64,000 bases of DNA from Amphiura filiformis (taxonomy: Eukaryota > Echinodermata > Ophiuroidea > Amphilepidida > Amphiuridae): NCBI RefSeq assembly GCF_039555335.1, contig NW_027305507.1, positions 62,001-126,000 on the forward strand, in the 5' to 3' direction. Under the pieces are notes generated by a model. That model was not told where the DNA came from, searched no databases, and was given only the letters and a program-made list of their open reading frames with translations. Positions 25,801 through 37,120 of this stretch are shown here, one piece after another (position 1 is the stretch's first letter; each line of letters begins with the position of its first letter). The translations under genes and the position numbers were made by a program.

Positions 25801-26111
25801 TTCGTAGACACATTTTTGATTGGACAATCGCAAGATTTCGGGTGCCGTTTATCAGGCCGTAGACGACCCCACGTCATCATGCGTCTTGATAATGCCTTAC
25901 ACGCTTGTAGAGGTGCGCGTATGTTTTGCGCTGTAATGCGTAGACTAGTGCGGAATACGCGACGCGCTAGCAGTATGCGCAACAGAATACGTGAAGTTGT
26001 AAACAAGTTTCGTTCATTTTATAATGAGAGGAGTTTTTATGACGGTAACTTAGTTTTTGCTTTAAAAAAATTGTTTACAGTTATTAAAATAATATTTAAC
26101 TGACTAAGAAT
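25801..26111. other. Arg-rich open frame, probably not a gene
   Basis: A 95-codon plus frame has no ATG at its start and is rich in Arg because of CG-rich sequence. It matches no family I know. A gene here is not supported. Confidence 0.3.
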
Positions 26112-26295
26112 GAGAATAAACGATAGGAATTTTTATTTTGCCTATCCTCTACCTATGATAGACGACAGGCAGGTCCAATATTTTTATCGTAGTGGATACC
26201 GGCTGCGCCGGCATCCACTACTCAAAATATTGGACCTGCCTGTCGTCTATCACACGGTAGAGGATAGGCAAAATAAAATTCTATCGTTTATTCTC
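26112..26295. repeat. 184 bp near-perfect palindrome
   Basis: Arms of about 85 bp run from GAGAATAAACGATAG to its inverse, around a GC-rich centre 'accggctgcgccggc'. Only a few mismatches are visible. The only long frames are read through the hairpin. Confidence 0.9.
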
Positions 26296-26439
26296 TAAAT
26301 AAACTAAAGGGCACAATTTGACCCTGTGCTGGGGTCCCCCTGTAGAGGATTGATTTAGTTGTTAGTTATTACTCATGACCCATAGATAACACCTATATTA
26401 TAGGCCAACTTTTTATAACTCAATATGTCACTTGCTACC

Positions 26440-26815
26440 ACAATATGGGATTTGGCTCCCCAAGCAAATGTGGGTATTACCACTAAAATTAGACTCATAG
26501 GATATTTACAACTCAAGTTATAGTAAAAAAAACCGTTTAAATGGCAGCCATTTGGATAATCGAGATGGCTGCCAGTCTTATTGTTCCCCAAACAATCTGG
26601 CACCATGTTTTGTGGACTTGTTGGTATTGGAAATGTGGGTATTGCCACCAAAATTAGCCTCATAGAATATCCGCAACTCAGGTTATAGTAAAAATAAATA
26701 TCAAAACGGCGGTCATTTTGAAAATCCGTCCTCTACCATTCCTCAGATTTGTCCAACAAAACTTTTCTTGCTCTTTAGGACCTATATAAGATATCTAAAT
26801 AGGTGGAATGTTTTA
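26440..26815. repeat. Dispersed repeat, partner of 11567-11860
   Basis: Inverted relative to the 11.6 kb copy. It has two tandem units, each with 'atgtgggtatt.ccac' and 'aactca.gttatagtaaaaa'. Confidence 0.75.
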
Positions 26816-26845
26816 ATCATTATTAAACCATTGCTGTGACGTCAG

Positions 26846-26975
26846 TCTATTCAATAAACTGTAGATTATTTTCTACGAATCAACACTTTTCTGTACGAAT
26901 CTACAGTTAAGTGTGGATTCGTACAGAGAAGTGTGGATTCGTACAAAACATGTAATCTACTGTTTATTGAATAGA
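26846..26975. repeat. 130 bp inverted repeat
   Basis: TCTATTCAATAAACTGTAGATTA-type arms (first 20 bases TCTATTCAATAAACTGTAGA) enclose three copies of 'acgaatc.aca'-like sequence. MITE-like. Confidence 0.75.
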
Positions 26976-28773
26976 ATTACGGCTGTTTCTAAATTAAGTG
27001 ATAGGAAAAGGAACATTATCATAATAATAATCATGAACAAATAAAATAAACTGAACGACATTAAAAAATTATGAAACCATTTTACACTAAAAATACAATG
27101 AATACAATACTTTATTTGTACATGCGCCTATAATAGGCCAACCGAGCTTCTATAATTGCATAGGCCTACAAAATTGTATCTGTAAGTAAAATAATAACGC
27201 AAATTGTGCATTTTGAGTGTAATTCGGCCATTACACTTTCATTTGTGTCATAACTATATTATTCCGCCAAGATTTGCATAGACCTATGTTTTTCTTTTTC
27301 AACTTATTTTTAATTAAAAATATTTTATCTTTAGTGTTGTTTTTTTTCTTTTCTGTTCTCTTTTCTTTTTCTTTATTTCTTTTATTTTCTTTTATTTCAG
27401 TCGCTTACGTAGGCCTATTTTTTATTTAGGAACTTTGCTACATAATACACATTAATGATATTAGCCACCGTAGATCTATTTTCTGTTTAATTTTTATTTG
27501 TCTTTCGTGTAAAACTACATTTTGTTTCATCTGGTGGTATTTTGGCATGCTAGAATATTTACCTATATCGATCAGTAGCCAGTAGGCCTATCCGATAATT
27601 AAATATTATAATGATTAAATATTATAAATATTTATTATAATTACATATTTTAATAATATGATGAGTATCATTTTATTATGAAATGTAAAGCTTAGGATAC
27701 TCTGAGACAGGTTCTTCTGTCTGATATTAAGGTGGTACTAGACCCTGGCCAATTTTGTGCCTATTTTTGCATTTTTATACTGCTTTTGACTATACCTAGT
27801 TGTGTGGTAATTGTCAATAAAGACCGCATAATTATTATAATGTTAGGGACACTCCATTTGACTTCCACGGGGGCTGGAAGTTGAGGTCGAGGCTTTTTTC
27901 CGCGTCGAAGTTTGGTTGTGGTTTCTTTTTTATTTGTTTGTTTGTTTTTTGCCCCTAAAGTTCAGGGACATGTAGGTATTATGGTTCAGACCAACCAAAT
28001 AAAACGAATTCTTCCTCTGTTTACAAATTTAAAATGGGACACATGCTTACCTTTGTTCGACTAATATAGAATCATGTTTTTGGTCCTTTTCCCTTTTCGA
28101 AAGACATCTTCAAAACAAATCCCGTGAATCAACAATATATCCTTTGAATGATTCCATCGAATAATTGCAACTATCCAAATTTATGATTACGGGATGCATT
28201 TGAACGAAGATAACAAATAATTTCCATAATTGCATGGTTGTTCCTAAACCGAACACTCGATACACGGAGAAGAGTTTCATTGCTTAGTATCCTTACTTCT
28301 GAGTATTTCAGTATATGGCAAATAAAACAAATCATCATGAAGATCTCCAATAAAATTGTGTGTAGTAATATACAGAATGCAACACAGGTCTAGCTACCTT
28401 CAGGTGCAACGCTGCAATGATTTGTTATTGACCATTTGATATGAACCCGTGACTATTATGGCAATTGTCCTTGTTATGCAAAATAGATACCTATTAAACG
28501 CATCAGAAGTGCATGGCTATTGATTGTCTAATCACTTGAAGGACATTATAATTATGTACGAATCTACAGATATAGAAATTACAGGTGTGTCAAGTCTTGC
28601 GTGCGTGAGATACCGTGTAAATGTAAATATATCAATAATACGAATCAACAGATAAAGAAATTACAAATGTGGAACAATGTAATGTTTGCTTTCTCCATTT
28701 ATTATTACTAGTAACTTACGAATTCACAGCTTTAGAGAATATTATTGTTAGTATAAAGCAACGGTTTAAGTCA
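26976..28773. other. No gene recognised
   Basis: Very AT-rich. 27725-27790 carries 'ggccaattttgtgcctattt', a phrase shared with 46850-46910 and, in decayed form, 38060 and 56120, so it is part of a dispersed repeat. 'acgaatc.acagat' recurs near 28558 and 28640. Confidence 0.5.
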
Positions 28774-28867
28774 GAGAATACACTCGAAACTGTTGATTCT
28801 TGAAAATAATCAACTCGCTCCGCTCGTTGATTATTTTTCAAGAATCAACAGTTCCTCGTGTATTCTC
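28774..28867. repeat. 94 bp hairpin
   Basis: Arms of about 41 bp (GAGAATACACTCG.AACTGTT and inverse) enclose a 12-base loop TCGCTCCGCTCG. Confidence 0.88.
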
Positions 28868-30426
28868 CTTAACAAAATGCACGGGACAATATTATCATAC
28901 CAAACAGACCCCCTGACTAATAGTATGAAGTTGAACACAATTCCAAAGCTCACATACTTATATATACTTGACTAGAAAAATGTGGAGAAAATGCAAATCT
29001 TAAAAACGGGATCAGGTAAATAAACTAAAGAATACCACCGATTTGGTCAAAATCTGTCCTCAAATTTGATGCAGGTAATACTTCTAGGTGCATCTAAAAA
29101 GGTTAAGGTCCCAGGATTCTTATTTTAGCAATCGTTTTATTCTGCGCAACGGGAGTCCTTTGTTGTCAGTGTTTGCATTTTTTACCATATTCAAGTACCA
29201 CGTTGTTTTTAAATTCACTTCCTTTTGGAAAGCTTACTCCTCGGGAACTTTCTATCAACGGATTTTGTTTAAATTCTGGAGACGGCGCTACTGATATATT
29301 AAAGAAATAATGTTTGGTACGCAAAATGAGAATAAGTGGTTCCTGATTTCTTTTATGACTTTATGAACTTGGTGATCCTCAGAGAGAAAGTCCAGGATGA
29401 TACATAACAATATCAAGTGTTGATTATTTTTACTCATACGGTGAGGCAATAATCAAAAGTATGGGCTCCATTCAGCAGTAAAAAAATTAAATCAACATTA
29501 ACTTTTGACCTGTCACACTAACAAAGGATGTTAAAGTATTATTTCAGGTTCACACGATTAACTGCATAATTACCATACCGTGCATTCAACAAGTATTCAC
29601 AAGTTGTCTGGCATTATATGAAGCATGACCTGCTAGCTAGCAAACATAGCTGATATGCCATACAACAATTCATATTATATTCACAAGAACAAGATCAGGG
29701 TTTTGACAACAGTGTTTATTCATTATATATATTTATCTATATTATTCTTTAAGTTTATAAAGATTGTTTTTCAAGATCTATTGAATCTCCACCAGGGAGG
29801 TAAATAAGGATAATTTACTGGGTGGGCAATTTAATATAATTTTGCCCTCAAATCAGGGAAATAGTTTACTGGGTGAGCAGTTGTAGTTAATGGCATCCAG
29901 GCCTTTAAACTTTCCGAAATTTAATTTTTTTCTGATGTGCTCTCATGTCCAACAAAAAATACTGTGCAAACGTTGCTATCCGATTCCTTAAAGCACTCAT
30001 CTCATAGTTATACCCAGAACATGTTCTCATACCCCGAACATGGTGTATGAATACACAAACTTTCAAGAAAAACATATTTCACTTTGACCATTTACTAATA
30101 ACTCACCAATTACTTTAAGGAAGGAAAAAGAAAAGATTCTATTCTTGATGATGACTCAGAACATGTCTCGGAAAATACTAGGAAATGCAAATATAAGTGC
30201 ATTCAAAACAATTTCACATCACTGAAAGATTAGAGAAATATAAATTTAATTGGCTGAGTGGCATTTTCTAAAATGTTTTGAAATTGTTTGATTATGAAAA
30301 TCTGTTTTGTGTAGTTAAAAAACACATGAACCAAACCGTATTTCTAAATTATAATAAAAGTGTTACCAAACCAATATATTTGACAAGGTATTTACTAGTA
30401 AAGTATTTCCTGTAAAATTCTTTCCA
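28868..30426. other. No gene recognised
   Basis: AT-rich. 29915-29992 is a terminal scrap of the TTAA hairpin family, in inverse orientation. 29810-29890 has a short direct repeat around 'tttactgggtg.gca'. Nothing else can be supported. Confidence 0.5.
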
Positions 30427-30725
30427 TAAAGGAATCGGATAGCGTCGTTTGCACAGTATTTTTGTGGGACCTGAAAGCACATCAGACACACCAAATTGCA
30501 TTTTGTATACGAAGAATGTCCTTCTGATATCAAATAATTTTGATTTTTGAAATTCGCGATATAATTCAAATTTTACAACAACTTATTAAAAATTGATATT
30601 TTTGACATTTAATAGTCTACGAAGTAATCAAAAGATGTGTACTTTTAAAATGTGTATGTAGCTGGGGGGAAAAGCCGACAATTATTTGAAAATGTTGACC
30701 TTTCATATTGCCGATATACATTTTG
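30427..30725. repeat. Half copy of the TTAA hairpin MITE
   Basis: Matches the left arm of 13433-14095 from 'cacagtatttttgtggga' to 'gacctttcatattg', and stops near the centre of the hairpin. Confidence 0.8.
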
Positions 30726-31599
30726 TTCACAAAAGACCTAAACATTTTAAGTGTCTAAAACTGAAGAGATTGATGCTTCTAAGCAAAATTTAATCAATAA
30801 TCATAAAAAGTAAAAAACGAAATTTATATAAGGATCAAGCTAGGCAAAAAGTGCTATTGAAAGTGGGTGTACTTTTTTTTTCAAACACCCTGTTCATGTA
30901 TTGCTCAATACAACTATGCAAATCCCCTGTGCTTATGTCTAGGAACCGGGGTCTGGGGGCTTTGCTCCTCAAAAGTTTGGATGAGGGGTCGGGTCCGAAT
31001 ACCTTTCGCCTTAAATAATACTTGAAGAAAGAAAAATAAAAGGAACACATTTGCTTCGACACCGACAATGTGTTCCATCTTCCGCATCTCGTTTTTGTCA
31101 TAATTTGAAGTATCGTGAATCAAAAAAAAAACTTTTTCTGATATTTTGATTGAATAAATAAATTTCCTGAATGAATTAAGCGTCAGCATAGCTACCGGTT
31201 CGAAAGATTTAAAGCCATAATGTACGATCTTATAATATGAAATAATATTGTTTGTTTTTTTAACCTGATTTTTTGAAATATGCCTATTTGTAATGTTTAC
31301 ACATGTCCCAACTTGGACCTAAATGGAATCAGCCAAATTTGTTGTGTTTGTAGGTCACCATAGTGAAGTTCGACATAAAGTCATAATTCAAGACTTTATG
31401 TCCTTCTATAGAACTGCATGTCAAACGGCCAAAATAACCAGTAGGGTTTCTTTCACTTTACCGTGTTATTTCAGCTCAAAATGGACAGAAGCCCTTTACA
31501 AATTACTTGTATTATTTCAGCATTTTCAGTATAGAATAACAAATTTAAAATTTTAAGGAAATCGTACATTTAGGTGCTTTTTTGGACGTATTTTCTTAC
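30726..31599. other. Start of UGT intron 3; no gene recognised
   Basis: AT-rich, non-coding. Two minus-strand frames at 30835-31189 have no recognisable domain. Confidence 0.5.
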
Positions 31600-31822
31600 C
31601 TTTTGTTACTTAATATTTCAGATATCGCTTCATACAATTTTTCCTCTGTAACCATTTTAGAATCCAGCTGTAATCCCATTCCTTTGGACACAACTCGTGC
31701 TGCAGTATCCCATGGATCATGTCCTATTAATGGTATTGAAATCATGGGAACCGCATGGTATAGAGCTTCGTAAACACCGTTCAGACCTCCGTGTCATATA
31801 AACAGGCGAGTCTTAGAATGAC
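31600..31822 (-). CDS. UGT exon 3 with in-frame TGA in the signature
   Basis: 223 bp between acceptor TTCTCTTTAG and donor GTAAGAAAA. It reads HSKTRLFI, stop, HGGLNGVYEALYHAVPMISI, then PLIGHDPWDTAARVVSKGMG. The UGT signature is therefore intact except for one codon: TGA at 31794-31796 in place of the Thr or Cys before HGG. The residues after PL, normally a D-Q pair that contacts the sugar, read as HDPWD here, so the nucleotide-sugar contact may also be altered. No frameshift is seen, so if the stop is real the loss is recent. Confidence 0.88.
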
Positions 31823-32030
31823 CTAAAGAGAACGCCAAATGTGGGAAGAAGAGGAGGAATTTTGGCGATTAGCGTAGCAAATGAGTTTCACTTTTGAAAA
31901 TATTCAATCACTCTAAAGATATAACGTGTATTGAAATGGTAAAAAGTCAGTTAATGATTCTTCTTTTCTGAAAGAAAGAAAAATCGGGAATGTATGAAGT
32001 TTTATATCAACATCACATTTCACAGCTTAC

Positions 32031-32253
32031 CTAATAAGTCATTCTGTGGAATCCATTTCATAATTTTGGTATTGTTTCCCAGGTTGATTGGCTGATCACC
32101 ATTATGTCGCCAAATGACTCGCTGTGGTAATCTGCTGAATGTTGTGGCGAAGTTTTCCGTCATTTGTGAATTGCCAAGAGTACCAATTTTACTCCCAAGT
32201 GAAAAAACAATGACTCCGTGGTCATTCGAACCTTGCACGAATTCTTCCAGCTC
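32031..32253 (-). CDS. UGT exon 2
   Basis: 223 bp from acceptor ..TTCAACAG (32254-32255 is AG) to donor GTAAGC. It reads ELEEFVQGSNDHGVIVFSLG and later RVIWRHNG, ending WIPQNDLLG. These are the standard blocks of the UDP-sugar-binding half: the glycine-rich FSLGS turn and the start of the signature WIPQNDLLGH. Phase is 0 at entry and 1 at exit (last codon GG split G|GT). It has no stops. A long AAT microsatellite begins within about 20 bases of the acceptor. Confidence 0.9.
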
Positions 32254-32259
32254 CTGTTG

Positions 32260-32361
32260 AATTTAGTGATGATAATGATGATAATCGAATAATAATGATA
32301 ATAATTAAATTAATAATAATAATATCATTATTAATAATAGCACTAACACTAATGATAACAC

Positions 32362-32429
<68 letters not shown>

Positions 32430-32494
32430 TTAATAATTATAATAATAATTATCATAACAATAATAATAATAATAATAATGGTAATGATGATGAG

Positions 32495-32561
<67 letters not shown>

Positions 32562-32570
32562 GCCGTTTAA
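32260..32570. repeat. (AAT)n microsatellite in UGT intron 1
   Basis: About 300 bases of AAT/ATT-type trinucleotides in several runs, ending about 10-20 bases from the exon 2 acceptor (minus strand). The poly-Ile/Leu frames are by-products. Confidence 0.95.
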
Positions 32571-32574
32571 GGGT

Positions 32575-32900
32575 GGTTTTGAAGGACATCTGAGGTCAAA
32601 AGTCAGGAAAGGTTCAAATGTTAAATTTTGTCCGTTTGGGCTCAATCGGGGTCATTCGAGGTGAAAGTTCATCTTATGAGGGGAGCATAAACGCAATTAA
32701 ATCGAGGTCATATGAGGTCAAAGGTCATCTAGGGCTTAAAATTGGAGGAAGTTTTCTCCATATCAGGGGAGCAAAAAAAATCAAACCGAGGTCACTCGAG
32801 GTAAAAAGTCATATGTGTCAATCGTTAAAGTATGCTCAATTGGGCTAAAAACGTGGTAAAAAGAATCCTCAATATGACGGGAACAAAACATCAAAAGCAT
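32575..32900. repeat. AGGTCA-rich tandem repeat in UGT intron 1
   Basis: Diverged units carry 'gaggtca...gaggtcaaaggtca'. One unit keeps three exact AGGTCA half-sites (32705-32710, 32715-32720, 32722-32727). The same family occurs at 57180-57540. Confidence 0.75.
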
Positions 32901-33721
32901 CAGCAGGGGTCAAACAGTATCGCTATCATGCTTCTGGTGTTCTCACAGCTACAGGAGGCCTAGTATTAATAATAACTAGAGCTTCCGCGGCCCAAGAGAC
33001 GCGTCAGCAGCGCGTTCGCGCGTTTGGGATTATTGGAATTAATAGCCTAAAGCAGGATGAAACAGTAATTTTGTAATATTGGAAGGAGTGGAATTGTAGG
33101 AGGTGTAGGAATGAAGTGGGTTTGTGGGGATGAGTGGAGTAAGGAGTGGTGGTAGAAATATTTAGAGGGGTAGGATTTATGTGTGAGGGGTGAATAATGT
33201 TGTGTGGAATTAGATTACTGGACTTGTAGATGAACTTTGACTCTTAACAGTATATAATCTGTAACAGTGCAGAATGTTGGTTGAGATGAGGTCCTTTTCA
33301 AAGGCAATTCTTGTTCAGCTATTCTTGTTTAGCAATTCTATGGGTCACAGAAATATGTCACTGTGAACTTTTTCAATTCAAACATCCAGGTCAATACATT
33401 GATATACATTTCCTGTCAAATAAATAATTTTTTGGTGTTTTTGGTGTAAAAAATAGCATAAAAATGGGCATATTTTGTAAAAAAAAAAGAAGAAACCATG
33501 CAAAAGGCATGTTTTAACCCAAATTTTGCCTCAAAATGGTGTGATGGAATATTTGTGTTCACAGATTAAAAATATATGCCCTCTATTATTCTGAGCAAAA
33601 ATTAAGGTTGCAGTCAATTGTCTTTTGAAGTTATATCTACTATACATTTTTCAACCAAAATATCTCAGTCCCCGTCACTTTTCAGAATTGCTAGCCGGGT
33701 TAAAAAGATAGAGGAGACTCT

Positions 33722-33843
33722 AGTCGTGTTCACACAGTCGGACTTTAAAAGTCATTTAATACCGGTAATAAGTCACTATTACCGGTTATAAGTCGCTTAT
33801 TACCGGTAATAACTCACTTATGTCCGACCGTGTGAACACGACT
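33722..33843. repeat. 122 bp hairpin, MITE-like
   Basis: AGTCGTGTTCACAC.GTCGGA and its inverse bound an interior with four 'taccggt' motifs. The ends resemble the GTCACAC-type TIRs of Harbinger MITEs, but no target duplication is assured. It lies in UGT intron 1. Confidence 0.75.
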
Positions 33844-34049
33844 TTTAAGTCGTGTTCAAATTCTAACCCGGCCGGCTGGCACCTTTGTCCAAAATTGATG
33901 CACGGGACTGTGACCCGTTACAAGGAAATGCACCTTATATTGGCTGCTACATGTGTTTCTTTTCCGTATTGTACATCACCAGCAATGCCCTAAAGGATGT
34001 TCGGGAGAAAGACGAAAGACGCCACGAACGACAAAATGGTCTTACTTAC

Positions 34050-34958
34050 TGTATCAAGTGATTTAGCATCTCTTAAGGTCAACCCACCGACAGGAACATA
34101 ATTCGGCATAGTTGGTTGTGGATAATCTAAAGACAAGTCCGAAAGGCCTAACCACAGCACTGCTTTTCCCATCATACACGGTAAATAAGTATCGGGGTTT
34201 ATATCAAAGTCTTTCTGTATCTGAATGAAATCTGCCAAGAGAATTGGCGGTAGGACGTGAGAAAACAGGAAATGTTGGAATACATTGTGAACTCGTTGCA
34301 TAAAAGTCATTTTGTCAGTTGCTCCAAAGAAGGTTTCGGGAACGTAGGACAACTCTGCTGGATAACCGTAGAAACTCTTTCTAAAGAAGGGGCTGTCGCG
34401 TGATGCTGTAAAGCAGATAAACGGTATGTTAAGATAATGAGCTAAAAGCACATTGCATGGGAAAATTATCTCAGTTATCATCAAATTATATGCTTCATTT
34501 TTTAATCGTGCAAGAATGGCTGTGTCTGTGAGCAACGATCTACAATCTTCACTGGCCAGTTTCATAAACTGCTGCAAAATCGAGCCAAACCCGCCGATTC
34601 CAGACTTGTCTGCTCGAGACAATACGTTGCTTTCTTCTTTGAACATATCTTTTTCTGTAAACGGCGATTTATAATAGATAACATCCGATGCATTGAAACT
34701 AGAAATCAATTTCTCATCTCGGGGCAGAGTATTCGCAAGTAAATGCAAAACATGTCCTTTTTCAGCCAATCCTGATCCTATGGTCGAGAACTGTTGATCA
34801 TGGCTAACCATGGGAAACGTAAACATCGGCATAAGGATTTTTCCGGACAGTTCCCCCAGTTGAGGTAACTCCTTAATTGCACCATTACTAGTTTGATCTG
34901 CAGATTCGGCGACAGGCGCCATTACCGGAAAAACTAAGAGTAAAACGACAATCACCAT
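34050..34958 (-). CDS. UGT exon 1 (acceptor-binding half)
   Basis: This exon has 303 codons with no stop. I chose the ATG at 34956-34958: it has a good context (A at -3, G at +4) and opens directly onto a hydrophobic signal peptide, MVIVVLLLVFPVMAPVAESA. The upstream extension of the frame has no ATG. GKILMPMF..PMVSH carries the family's catalytic His (residue 53). The segment ITEIIFPC (162-168 region) aligns to the family's '.ADA.FPC', putting Glu163 where the Asp of the His-Asp pair normally lies. The exon ends ..RDAKSLDT before GTAAGTAAG, in phase 0, the place where UGT first exons commonly end. Confidence 0.9.
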
Positions 34959-36480
34959 GTTGAATATATATCCACGTATTATGGAAAAAGGGCCCTTCGC
35001 TATCTGTGGTTGAATCAAGTATTGTCGTTAGACATGTTAGAGGCCTATTCAACTGTAGAAAATATCCGTTACGGAACACTGGTTGCATGAAGGTAGTCTC
35101 GCGCCAGACCAGAGATAATAAAGGATGGCCAGACTGCAAACATAGAAACGACGAGCGTAGGACCGACACAAACTGGCTATGTAGGAGACTAGCATGAAAC
35201 TAACTTTTCTGTTGAAAAGTAAACATGACCTATCATGTGTGAGATATATGAGTACATGTGAGTACACAATGTTATTTGTTTACGAACTTATATCTGGTAA
35301 GGTTTTTTTTTTTTTTGGGGGAGTCATGAAAGAGAATCAGAAACAATAGCTGTTGGACATTTGTTATACATATACATATTAGTTTTAGTTGGAAAGAGGT
35401 CCTAGCGAGCACTCTCGGAAATATACTTCTAATCAACGTTTCTAGATCAGACAACATGCGTAGAAAAGGATAAGTTATGTTTAAAATATTCAAAAAGTGT
35501 CCATACGGGTCAACAGGGGTCAAATTTTATACAACAAGTTGATATTTCAACGATTTCATAATGATACAGAAAAGGTATAGTTTAACCTATCTGCGACTTA
35601 CCGTTCTTGAGTTTAAACAGAAAGGTCAAAATTGGAGGATGGTCTGTTTTTTTTAAATATTTACCCCTTAATGACCCTCATTATTTAGGCTCCGCCCTCT
35701 ATCGGGGCTATTTCCCCTTGAATTTCCCTCAATAAACTAAATATTTACCCTTTAATATCCCTCATTCTTCAGGTCCTGCGTTCTTCTAATTTATAGTCTA
35801 AGCGTGATGGATATTCAAAACCACAATAATGTGGGTTTTTTCTCATTCTATTGTGTACTGTGATCTATCTCTTTTGGCCCACTTTGCATACGGTCATAGT
35901 TGGTGTATACCATTACTTTTCCACAGGGGCTAATGAAATTTAATGAAATGAAATGAAATGAAATGAAAATGAAATTAATTTCATTTCATTCATTTCATAT
36001 CGTTTAAGGACAATGAAGCCAATGTGACAATAGATGTCAAAGGTTACACGGCTACCAACAACGTTAACATTTTTGATGTGTTTCGAACGATGTCTAGGGC
36101 CTACTGTATAAATTTTATATTATAAGTTTTATTTTACTATGCAAGCTTATGCAGATACAGTATACATGATATAGATAAATAGTCATGGTGATTAATAATA
36201 ATAATAATAATAATAATTGTCGTTTTATTTTACTCTTAGTTTTTCAACTTTATTGCTTGAATGCCTATATCAGTGAATCATATGCAGATAGCGATGGTGC
36301 AATTAGGAAAGTAAACTGAATGTAATCTGTTCAAATTGGGGTCCAAGTTGCTTTATAACTACTCATTTGTGTTTTGATGGGAAAAATATAAATAATCAAA
36401 ATATAATAAAATAATCAATTTGAAAATACTTTTTGTTTCAAAGCATAGTTGTGAAATATTGCTTCTTTATTTTTATTGAA
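34959..36480. other. Upstream flank of UGT
   Basis: No clear TATA box close to the UGT start. 35540-35650 shares 'taccgttcttgagtt' and 'aaaggtcaaaattggaggat' with the 6.65 kb foldback, so an old repeat copy lies here. 35938-35995 is a short GAAAT run with its inverse. Other open frames are not supported. Confidence 0.45.
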
Positions 36481-36524
36481 TTATACTTAAATTTATATGC
36501 ACATTATTGGACATTCTTAAACAC

Positions 36525-36640
36525 AATAAATAAATAAAAAATAAATAAAAAATAAATAAATAAATAAAAAAATAAATAAATAAATAAATAAAAAAATAAA
36601 TAAATAAATAAATACATATAAATAAATAAATAATTAATTA
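36525..36640. repeat. (AAAT)n microsatellite
   Basis: Tetranucleotide run with A-rich interruptions. Confidence 0.93.
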
Positions 36641-36699
36641 AATAATGCCACAATCATAAAATGATCAAGTTATAGGCCTACTCCAAACTCTTCCATGCA

Positions 36700-37120
36700 T
36701 GCTTACGGTTTTCTGTCATGCAACTACCGCCAGGCCATGTAATACAGCGCGCCATTGCCAACGCGTGAAGCACACTTAGCACGCGACGCAAGGTAGCGAG
36801 TAATTGCCGTCTCTACCGCATACGCGATCAGCACAGTGTACAATACAACGCGAGTATGCAGGCCCGTTAATTAACGGTACTGATTAAGAGCTGAATAATA
36901 CGGCTATATAATGTACGGTAATTTATGAACGCTGAACAATACGAAATTATATTATTTGGCTATTAAACAATGAAATGTCGTTATTCACGTCTACTGAATG
37001 ATAAGACACGATATCACACGGGTCAGCGCGTGTGCATCGACGCGATACGCGTACTCGCTTTTTGAACCAATGGGAGGCGCACTGCAACAACGGGACTGAT
37101 CGATTTTAAGCCCGAGATAA
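36700..37120. other. CpG-richer patch without a recognised gene
   Basis: Many CG dinucleotides and CGCG motifs ('gcgcgccattgccaacgcgt', 'cgacgcgatacgcgtactcg') in an otherwise AT-rich, CpG-poor window. A CCAAT motif occurs near 37067. It could be an unmethylated promoter-like island or a young repeat. I see no adjacent exon. Confidence 0.35.

Noticed and set aside
25816-26103. Arg-rich 95-codon frame
   Set aside because: It does not begin with ATG, shows no recognisable domain, and its composition is explained by CG-rich sequence.
33990-35018. Longer 342-codon version of UGT exon 1
   Set aside because: Its first codon is TTG, not ATG, and its end reads through the GTAAGT donor at 34049. The ATG at 34956-34958 and the donor fit the family better.
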